In this document: positions 7,083-12,001 of the stretch, piece after piece
Layout of the letters: the number at the start of each line of letters is the position of its first letter
Numbering within the stretch: the first letter of the stretch is position 1
Origin: an uncultured Ruminococcus sp.
GTDB taxonomy: Bacteria > Bacillota > Clostridia > Oscillospirales > CAG-272
Direction of reading: 5' to 3'
NCBI GenBank assembly: GCA_902778985.1
Contig: CACYZS010000043.1
Location: forward strand, 1-12,001
Length of the DNA stretch: 12,001 bases
Made by a program: the position numbers and the translations under genes
Notes under the pieces: generated by a model
What the model saw: the letters and a program-made list of their open reading frames with translations, nothing else
Told to the model about the DNA's origin: nothing
Database searches by the model: none

Positions 7083-8492
7083 ATGTTGTTCATCATTCTC
7101 GGAATCGTTGCCGCAGTCCTCGTGTTCCTCGGCATCCTCGGGTACCTGAAAGCACCGCCGGACACGGCGTACATCATCTCGGGTCTCGGGAAAAAGCGGA
7201 TCCTCGTCGGTAAGGCGGGGTGGCGCATCCCGTTTTTCGAGAGAGTCGACCGCCTGTCGCTGCGCGTGATGCAGGTCGACGTCAAAACGAGCGAAGCGGT
7301 CCCGACCAACGAATTCATCAACGTCACGGTCGACGGCGTCGCCAACATCAAGATCTCGTCCCAGCGCGAGTACCTCGAACGGGCGGCGGAAGCGCTGCTC
7401 GGTATGAAGCAGGGAGAACTGATCTCGATGGTCACGCAGGTTTTGGAAGGTAATATGCGTGAGATCGTCGGTTCGGTCGGCCTGAAAGAGATGGTGCAGG
7501 ACCGGCAGGGCGTCGCCAAGAAGATCACCGAAAACGTCGTGCCCGATATGCAGAAACTCGGCATCGAGGTCGTGAACTTCAATATTCAGAACTTCAAGGA
7601 CGCCGCCGGGACCATTGAGAACATGGGTATCGACAACGTCGAGCAGATCCGCAAGAACGCGCAGATCGCCAAGGCGAACGCGCAGCGCGACATCGCGATC
7701 GCGACCGCCAACGCGCAGCAGGAGGCAAACGCCGTCCGCGTCGAAGCCGAGAAGAAGATCGCCGAACAGAACGCGGCGCTCTCGGTGCAGCAGGCGGATA
7801 TGAAGGTCCGCGCCGACACAAAGAAGGCGGAAGCCGACGCCGCGTACTCGATCCAACAGGAAGAGCAGCGTCGGACCATCGAGGTCGCCAAGACCAACGC
7901 CGACATCGCCCGCCGCGAGAAGGAAGCCGAACTTGCCGAGAAGGACATCGCGATCAAGGAACGCCAACTCGACGCCGAAGTGCGTAAACAGGCGGACGCG
8001 ATGAAGTATCAGGCGGAGAAACAGGCGGAAGCCGACCTCATCAAACGTCAGAAGGACGCCGAAGCCAAGAAGTACGAGGCGATGCAGGCGGCGGAAGCCA
8101 AGAAAGCCGAAGCCGAGGCGCTCCGCTTCGCGATGGAGCAGGAAGCCGAAGGTATCCGCGCCAAAGGTCTTGCCGAAGCGGAAGCGATCGAAAAGAAAGC
8201 CGAAGCGCAGAAGAAGATGGGCGAGGCGTCGGTGCTCGAAATGTACCTCAACGCGCTGCCTGAAGTGGTGAAGAACGCCGCGACTCCTCTCGCCTCGACC
8301 GAGAAGATCGTCATGTACGGCGAGGGCAACTCCACCAAGGTCGTTCGCGACGTGATGACCAGCGCCAACCAGGTCATGGAAGGCGTGAAGGAATCCACCG
8401 GTATCGACCTGCCCTCGATCATCGCCGGATACGCCGGCGGGATCGCCGCCAAAGGCGGAAAGAAGGACGGGAAGTCCGAGAAGAAGGACTGA
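7083..8492 (+). CDS. Flotillin-like SPFH (band 7) membrane protein
   Basis: Flotillins are membrane-anchored scaffold proteins that oligomerise and organise membrane domains. The 469 residues begin with a hydrophobic segment (2-21), followed by an SPFH domain (about 22-190: PPDTAYIISGLGKKRILVG, then VNVTVDGVANIKI-like strands and an amphipathic stretch around NVEQIRKNAQIA). A long Glu/Ala/Lys-rich coiled coil with repeated AEA motifs runs about 190-380, and a Gly-rich then Lys-rich tail ends the protein. This order and length fit bacterial FloT/YuaG. An AAGGGGG ribosome site lies about eight bases before the ATG. Expression should be governed by the upstream manganese-type riboswitch and its terminator. 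No NfeD-like partner, common beside bacterial flotillins, is visible; the next gene encodes a different membrane protein beyond a hairpin array. Confidence 0.9.
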   Translation: MLFIILGIVAAVLVFLGILGYLKAPPDTAYIISGLGKKRILVGKAGWRIPFFERVDRLSLRVMQVDVKTSEAVPTNEFINVTVDGVANIKISSQREYLERAAEALLGMKQGELISMVTQVLEGNMREIVGSVGLKEMVQDRQGVAKKITENVVPDMQKLGIEVVNFNIQNFKDAAGTIENMGIDNVEQIRKNAQIAKANAQRDIAIATANAQQEANAVRVEAEKKIAEQNAALSVQQADMKVRADTKKAEADAAYSIQQEEQRRTIEVAKTNADIARREKEAELAEKDIAIKERQLDAEVRKQADAMKYQAEKQAEADLIKRQKDAEAKKYEAMQAAEAKKAEAEALRFAMEQEAEGIRAKGLAEAEAIEKKAEAQKKMGEASVLEMYLNALPEVVKNAATPLASTEKIVMYGEGNSTKVVRDVMTSANQVMEGVKESTGIDLPSIIAGYAGGIAAKGGKKDGKSEKKD

Positions 8493-8500
8493 CCAATCGT

Positions 8501-8535
8501 TCTCACCCCGCGGAGCCACGCTCCGCGGGGTGAGA
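8501..8535 (+). terminator. Very stable hairpin at the 3' end of the flotillin transcript
   Basis: A perfect 16-bp stem (8501-8516 with 8520-8535) closes on a 3-base loop, eight bases after the flotillin stop. It lacks the T-run of a classical intrinsic terminator, so it may end transcription weakly or protect the 3' end of the mRNA. It is directly followed by the first copy of the GTGAAGTG linker, so it may equally be the first hairpin of the array that follows. Confidence 0.6.
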
Positions 8536-8623
8536 GTGAAGTGTTGCCCGTGCGGGCAACGTGAAGTTTTGCTTCGCAAAGTGAAGTGTATTTCGCGCGG
8601 GAGTGCGCGAAATACGTGAAGTG
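8536..8623. repeat. Hairpin array 1, GTGAAGTG linkers
   Basis: Four copies of the linker GTGAAGT(G) (8536-8543, 8561-8567, 8581-8588, 8616-8623) separate three perfect hairpins: TTGCCC/GGGCAA (8544-8559), TTTGC/GCAAA (8568-8580) and TATTTCGCGC/GCGCGAAATA (8589-8614). The array fills the gap between the flotillin and the membrane protein gene. Its stems occur in the same order in array 2 (9778-9926), with changed loops and one compensated stem. It is not a CRISPR array: the constant unit is 7-8 bases and the variable units are palindromic. No transposase is nearby. Confidence 0.88.
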
Positions 8624-8649
8624 TTCCCAAAACGGTATGGCATACGATC

Positions 8650-9771
8650 GTGCAGGTCGTCTGCACAGTCGCGGTCTTTCTTTTGATCGCCGCGTTTTCA
8701 CGCGGACTTTCGAACACGTTTGAAAACCTTGATCCGTCGAAGCAGGGAGAGACCTTCGATCTGTTTATGACGCACGGTACGTCCATCGGCTATCGGGGGC
8801 TTACCGTATTGCTTCTCGTTTGGTTCGGTATGATCCTCTACACGTTTTTCCGTATCGCGCTCTCTTACGACCGCTTTTCAAAACGGGCGTCGGTCGGCGA
8901 ACCGAACGGACTTTTCAACCGGATCGTGCGGGTGGTTTCAGCGCCCTCGTTCTGGATTGAACTCGCTGCCGTTCTGCTTCTGACCTTCGTTCTGCCGTCC
9001 GGGTTCCTCGTCGCCAAGGGGTTCTTTCCCTTCGCGACGTTTCCCGTTGTCGCCGTCTCCTTTTTCTTCGCCCACGTCGGGGCGGCGTCGCAGGCGGTGG
9101 ACGTACCGTGGGGCAGGAATATCCGTATGACGGGGATCGCGAACGAGATATTGCGGATCGTGGCGCACGTTTTGGTCATCGTGGTCGGACTTCCTTTCAT
9201 TCTGTTCGTGTATTCGAATTATCTGCTTCATCGGAACCCTACGATCGTCGTCGTGTCTTTGGCGGTCTTCGGGCCTCTTCTGTTCGTTCTTTTCCGCGCG
9301 TTCCAAAAACGGAGAAAACTGCTGAAAGGGCTCGGCAAACTCTGTGAAGAGAAGGAGTATTCGTATTCGATCGGGAAGGCATACCGTTCGATCCTGTTCC
9401 CGAGCAAGGAACCCGAGATCAGGATAGAGACGGGGCAGGGGACCTTCGCGTGCGTCCTGCTCAACTCGTTCTCGAAGAAAACGCCGCTCTACCTTTCGCG
9501 GCTACTCGGGGAAGAGGGACTTCTCGTCGGGCGCGGCACGTTCTCCTACCGTACGACGGAGTTGCGTCCCGCGTTCGAACCGAACGACAAAAAGGTATTG
9601 GTCCTCGTTCCCGTCCCCCTCTACATTTTCAGAAGAAGCGAGGACGACGACTGGTATCCTCTCTACGCCGCGGAGCAGGTCGGCGACTATTCGGTCTACT
9701 CACTGTCCGCATTTTTGAACGCTTTCGATCTCGACGCGCTCGAGGCGGCGAAGAAGACAAGGGACTGGTAA
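8650..9771 (+). CDS. Unknown six-helix integral membrane protein with C-terminal soluble domain
   Basis: A 373-residue protein I do not recognise. Hydrophobic segments suggest six membrane helices at about 3-18, 51-70, 102-121, 126-145, 168-190 and 198-217. A basic stretch (FQKRRKLLKGLGK, 218-230) follows and should be cytoplasmic, then a soluble domain of about 140 residues ending in a Trp/acid-rich tail. The only in-frame start before the first helix is a GTG at 8650 with no recognisable ribosome site; it lies inside an inverted repeat (GTGCAG/CTGCAC, 8650-8666) right after hairpin array 1. The true 5' end may have been altered when the array was placed there, or translation may begin later, for example at the ATG of residue 40. 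The gene lies between the two homologous hairpin arrays. It is not an NfeD-type flotillin partner by sequence. Confidence 0.75.
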   Translation: MQVVCTVAVFLLIAAFSRGLSNTFENLDPSKQGETFDLFMTHGTSIGYRGLTVLLLVWFGMILYTFFRIALSYDRFSKRASVGEPNGLFNRIVRVVSAPSFWIELAAVLLLTFVLPSGFLVAKGFFPFATFPVVAVSFFFAHVGAASQAVDVPWGRNIRMTGIANEILRIVAHVLVIVVGLPFILFVYSNYLLHRNPTIVVVSLAVFGPLLFVLFRAFQKRRKLLKGLGKLCEEKEYSYSIGKAYRSILFPSKEPEIRIETGQGTFACVLLNSFSKKTPLYLSRLLGEEGLLVGRGTFSYRTTELRPAFEPNDKKVLVLVPVPLYIFRRSEDDDWYPLYAAEQVGDYSVYSLSAFLNAFDLDALEAAKKTRDW

Positions 9772-9777
9772 GGGGAA

Positions 9778-9926
9778 GTGAAGGGTTGCCCTATTGGGCA
9801 ACGGGAAGTTTTGCTATGCAAAGTGAAGTGCGTTTCGCGCGGGGGCGTGCGAAACGCGTGAAGTGTTTGCCGTCCGGGGACGGCAAACGTGAAACGGTCC
9901 CCGCGGCGTTCGCCGCGGGGACCGTT
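9778..9926. repeat. Hairpin array 2, GTGAAGTG linkers
   Basis: A second, homologous array in the same orientation, starting six bases after the membrane protein stop. Linkers at 9778, 9803, 9823, 9858 and 9889 (two are degenerate, GTGAAGGG and GGGAAGT) separate hairpins TTGCCC/GGGCAA (9786-9801), TTTGC/GCAAA (9810-9822), CGTTTCGC/GCGAAACG (9831-9856), TTTGCCG/CGGCAAA (9866-9887) and a 16-bp stem (9893-9908 with 9911-9926). The first three stems repeat the order of array 1. The last hairpin runs into TTTTG and may end the membrane protein transcript. Confidence 0.88.
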
Positions 9927-9950
9927 TTGTGGGGGGCGGGTTGAAATAAT

Positions 9951-9981
9951 AAAACAACCGCGGGGGATCCGCGGTTGTTTT
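9951..9981. terminator. Hairpin with A-run and T-run, possible two-way terminator
   Basis: AAAACAACCGCGG (9951-9963) and CCGCGGTTGTTTT (9969-9981) form a perfect 13-bp stem with a 5-base loop. The A-rich 5' arm and T-rich 3' arm give a terminator shape in both directions: on the minus strand it is followed by ATTATTTC. It separates hairpin array 2 from array 3 and could end both the membrane protein transcript (plus) and the rubredoxin transcript (minus). Confidence 0.6.
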
Positions 9982-9983
9982 GT

Positions 9984-10082
9984 GATATGCCGCAGGGCGG
10001 CGCGATATGCGGTCTTTCGTCCGCGCGATATGTTTTGCCGCTTGGCAAAACGCGAGATAACGGGCGCTCTGAAGAGCGCCCG
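9984..10082. repeat. Hairpin array 3, GCGATATG linkers
   Basis: A third hairpin array with a different linker: GATATG at 9984, GCGATATG at 10002-10009 and 10025-10032, and a diverged GCGAGATAA at 10052-10060. The hairpins are GCCGC/GCGGC (9989-10001), GCGG/CCGC (10009-10024), TTTTGCC/GGCAAAA (10033-10050) and CGGGCGCTC/GAGCGCCCG (10061-10082). The last ends six bases before the rubredoxin stop and could close that transcript. The architecture is the same as arrays 1 and 2, with another constant linker, so two families of the same kind of element sit side by side. Confidence 0.8.
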
Positions 10083-10088
10083 CTTGGC

Positions 10089-10241
10089 TTACTGTTTCTC
10101 GAACATATCCTTGCCGAGTCCGCAGAGGGGGCAAACGTAATCTTCGGGGAGATCCTCCCACTTCGTGCCCGGCGCGATACCGTTGTCGGGATCGCCCTTG
10201 TTTTCGTCGTATTCGTAGCCGCAGGGGCAAGCGTATTTCAT
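10089..10241 (-). CDS. Rubredoxin with its own start inside the fused frame
   Basis: A small non-haem iron electron carrier, often involved in oxygen or peroxide detoxification. An ATG at 10241 with AAGGAAGG eight bases upstream starts a complete 50-residue rubredoxin: [12 protein letters not shown], the family core [20 protein letters not shown], and the second iron site [10 protein letters not shown]. Both sites are present, but the first reads Cys5-Pro-Cys7 rather than the usual Cys-x-x-Cys, one residue short. Codon use (GAC, CTC, CCC) matches the first 10 kb and not the protease. The same residues form positions 563-612 of the longer fused frame; the private ribosome site and full domain length argue that this is the natural gene. 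Confidence 0.75.
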   Translation of the reverse strand: MKYACPCGYEYDENKGDPDNGIAPGTKWEDLPEDYVCPLCGLGKDMFEKQ

Positions 10242-11927
10242 CGCTGAATCCTTCCTTATTTCTTGCCTTTGGCTGAATTTCTTGCCTTTGGCTGACTTCT
10301 TGTCATCGGCCTTCTGAGGGAAAGCGGCCTTGTTGCGGAACACCTCAAGGGTCTTGTTGATGGCAGGGTCGTTCTGGTTGAGATACTCCATCCAGGCTTC
10401 CTCGTCCAGCATGTTGTAGATGATGCGGCTGTAGATATATTTCTCAAACAGTCCCTTCGACTTCTGCAGCATCAGGTTGCGGCGCTGCAGACCGTTCTTC
10501 TCAGCGTAGTCGGCAAACTTCTCCAGCAGGTTCTGGTGCTTCAGGTGTGCGAGGAGCCCCTGCATTGTCTTCATGTCTTTCAGCTTGTCGCGGTTGTCGT
10601 CGGTATATTCAAAGGCAAACTGGATGATCAGGCCGCTCATGGCTGCTTCTTTGTAATAGGATGTGATGCCGGTGGTGTCCTCGGGAATGAAGATGTCGGG
10701 GGTGATGCCGCCGCCGCCATATACGGTGCGGCCCAGAATGGTGTGGTATTCGGGACCGGTGTGCTTGATGCTGTCCTCGCTGAAATACTCGCCGTGCTCA
10801 TAGCGCACAAGCAGGTCTTCCTCGTAGTCCTTGTCCTTGCCGGTGGAGTAGGGCTTCTGAATGCAACGGCCGGAAGGGGAGTAGTACCGGGCGATGGTGA
10901 GGCGGATCATGCTGCCGTCGGTAAACTCTATCTGCTTCTGTACCAATCCTTTGCCGAAGGAACGGCGACCAATCACCGTGCCGCGGTCATTGTCCTGGAT
11001 GGCACCGGCCAGAATCTCTGAGGCCGAGGCCGAACCCTCGTTGATGAGCACCACCAAGGGAACGTCCTGATAGGTGCCGCGTCCGGTGCTCGTGAAGATC
11101 TCACGGGGCTGCTTGCGGCCTTCAGTATAGACGATGCGGCGGTTCTTGGGCAGGAATTCGTCGGCTATCTGGATGGCGGAGGCCATGTAGCCGCCGCTGT
11201 TGTCGCGCAGGTCTATCACCAGGTTCTCAAAACCGTGCTGCGAGAGCATCGTGAGCGACGACAACATCTCACCATAGGTGTTCTCGCCGAAATTCTTGAT
11301 GCGGACATAGCCGGTCTTCTCGCCGAGCATGTAGGCGGCGCTGATGCTGCTGGTGTAGATGTCATCACGGGTGATGGTGAAGTATTTGGGCTTCGTCTGC
11401 TTGTAACGGAGCACGCCGATCTTGACTTTCGTGCCGCGGGGACCTTTCAGGCGGCGCATGGCTTCCTCGTTTGTCACCTCCTCGCCGACGAAGGGCTCGT
11501 CATTGATGCTCACGATCTTGTCGCCGGCCAGCACGCCTGCGTTCTCGGCAGGTCCGCCCGAGATCACGTTCTGCACATGGATGGTGTCCTTGCGGATCAC
11601 AAACTCGATGCCCACACCGGAGAATGAGCCGCGGAGGTCATCGTTGGCGGACTGTACATCTTTCGCACTGATATACACGGAGTGGGGGTCAAGCTCATTG
11701 AGGATCTCTGGAATGGCTTTCTCCACCAGGTCGTTCATGTTGACACTGTCCACATATTGGTCGTCGATGATGTGGAGCAGGTTGTTCAGACGGTTGCTGC
11801 CTGAATTGATAATGCTCAACCGGTTGCCGGAGAAATGCTTGGCGAAGAAGGTGCCGATGAGGATTCCCACCACCACGCAGGCGGCCAGGATGAGGGGCAT
11901 GTACCGATTGGTCTTATTCAGATTCAT
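10089..11927 (-). CDS. S41 carboxy-terminal processing protease, fused in frame to rubredoxin
   Basis: One open frame of 612 residues. Residues 10-29 form a membrane anchor, so the protease domain is exported. The linker to a PDZ domain contains [11 protein letters not shown] (99-109), and the PDZ region runs to about 190. The S41 catalytic core carries the [10 protein letters not shown] motif (296-305; S301 is the expected nucleophile) and the general-base lysine K326 in SFGKG. Such proteases cleave C-terminal tails of envelope proteins. Length, sequence style and lack of a Shine-Dalgarno site resemble Bacteroidota enzymes of about 550 residues. Residues 551-562 are read from a duplicated 19-bp segment and the rubredoxin leader, and 563-612 are the rubredoxin. 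An exported protease joined to a cytoplasmic electron carrier makes little functional sense. The fusion is probably a frame accident or an assembly join, so the reliable protease is about residues 1-550 (10,27x-11927). Confidence 0.8.
   Translation of the reverse strand: MNLNKTNRYMPLILAACVVVGILIGTFFAKHFSGNRLSIINSGSNRLNNLLHIIDDQYVDSVNMNDLVEKAIPEILNELDPHSVYISAKDVQSANDDLRGSFSGVGIEFVIRKDTIHVQNVISGGPAENAGVLAGDKIVSINDEPFVGEEVTNEEAMRRLKGPRGTKVKIGVLRYKQTKPKYFTITRDDIYTSSISAAYMLGEKTGYVRIKNFGENTYGEMLSSLTMLSQHGFENLVIDLRDNSGGYMASAIQIADEFLPKNRRIVYTEGRKQPREIFTSTGRGTYQDVPLVVLINEGSASASEILAGAIQDNDRGTVIGRRSFGKGLVQKQIEFTDGSMIRLTIARYYSPSGRCIQKPYSTGKDKDYEEDLLVRYEHGEYFSEDSIKHTGPEYHTILGRTVYGGGGITPDIFIPEDTTGITSYYKEAAMSGLIIQFAFEYTDDNRDKLKDMKTMQGLLAHLKHQNLLEKFADYAEKNGLQRRNLMLQKSKGLFEKYIYSRIIYNMLDEEAWMEYLNQNDPAINKTLEVFRNKAAFPQKADDKKSAKGKKFSQRQEIRKDSAMKYACPCGYEYDENKGDPDNGIAPGTKWEDLPEDYVCPLCGLGKDMFEKQ
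10258..10295. repeat. Perfect 19-bp tandem duplication at the protease-rubredoxin junction
   Basis: The 19 bases at 10258-10276 are repeated exactly at 10277-10295. Nineteen is not a multiple of three: with both copies the protease frame reads on into rubredoxin, while removing one copy puts the TAA at 10258-10256 in frame directly after AKGKK (residue 550). The duplication also lies at the point where codon use changes, so it may mark a join between two source genomes. Confidence 0.93.
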
Positions 11928-12001
11928 GTTGTTCCAGATTAATGAGTTTCACTTCTATATTGGCGCGGCGGAGCAGGTCGATACCGTCCGAGAGACGGTA
12001 C
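11914..12001 (-). CDS. C-terminal end of a gene overlapping the protease start, probably dCMP deaminase
   Basis: A frame entering from the right edge gives 28 residues, [20 protein letters not shown] then NLEQHESE, and stops with TAA at 11916-11914, overlapping the first 14 bases of the protease gene. The pattern of a charged turn, an amphipathic helix and a closing beta strand (IEVKLI) resembles the C-terminus of deoxycytidylate deaminases, which I recall lying next to this protease in Bacteroidota. With only 28 residues and no zinc-site motif in view, the family call is tentative; that the frame is coding is supported by the overlap with the protease start. Confidence 0.45.
   Translation of the reverse strand, partial: YRLSDGIDLLRRANIEVKLINLEQHESE

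Noticed and set aside
7065..8786. Long minus-strand open frame opposite the flotillin gene
   Set aside because: Composition follows from the complement of the Glu/Ala/Lys coiled coil; it also crosses the riboswitch side and the hairpin array.
8536..10082. CRISPR array
   Set aside because: The constant units are only about 8 bases and the variable units are palindromic hairpins of 13-34 bases; no cas genes are present.

Overview
The window looks like two unlike pieces of DNA joined near position 10,260. Positions 1 to about 10,255 have a high-GC bias (GAC/CTC/TCG/CGG-rich codons, strong GGAGG-type ribosome sites, consensus sigma-70 promoters, hairpin-rich intergenic arrays) and gene families typical of a high-GC, probably gut-type member of the Clostridia. 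From about 10,296 to the end, codon choice changes (CTG/AAG/GTG-rich), the gene has no clear Shine-Dalgarno site, and the product is an S41 carboxy-terminal processing protease of the Bacteroidota type. The taxonomic calls rest on motifs and composition only.

Layout of the first piece. A partial unknown gene (minus, off the left edge) overlaps the stop of a dUTPase gene (minus). Divergent from it is a MutS-family ATPase lacking the mismatch-recognition domains (plus). It converges through a shared strong hairpin terminator on a serC-serA operon (minus) for the first two steps of serine synthesis, which has a near-consensus promoter. Divergent from serC is an AsnB-type glutamine-hydrolysing asparagine synthetase (plus). 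A perfect consensus promoter then drives a leader RNA that folds as a yybP-ykoY (manganese) riboswitch with an overlapping intrinsic terminator. Immediately downstream is a flotillin-like SPFH membrane protein, not one of the usual manganese exporters. After it come two homologous arrays of short hairpins separated by a GTGAAGTG linker, on either side of an unknown six-helix membrane protein gene, and then a third hairpin array with a GCGATATG linker.

The second piece starts with a single long minus-strand reading frame: an S41 protease with a complete 50-residue rubredoxin at its C-terminus. A perfect 19-bp tandem duplication lies exactly at the fusion point. Deleting one copy would place a TAA stop in the protease frame after residue 550, and the rubredoxin keeps its own ribosome-binding site and ATG. 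The fusion is therefore either a recent duplication event or an assembly chimera between two organisms. The right edge carries the C-terminal end of a gene that overlaps the protease start and resembles a dCMP deaminase tail.

The two observations I would look at first are the manganese-type riboswitch in front of a flotillin, and the paired hairpin arrays whose stems covary while the linkers stay fixed.
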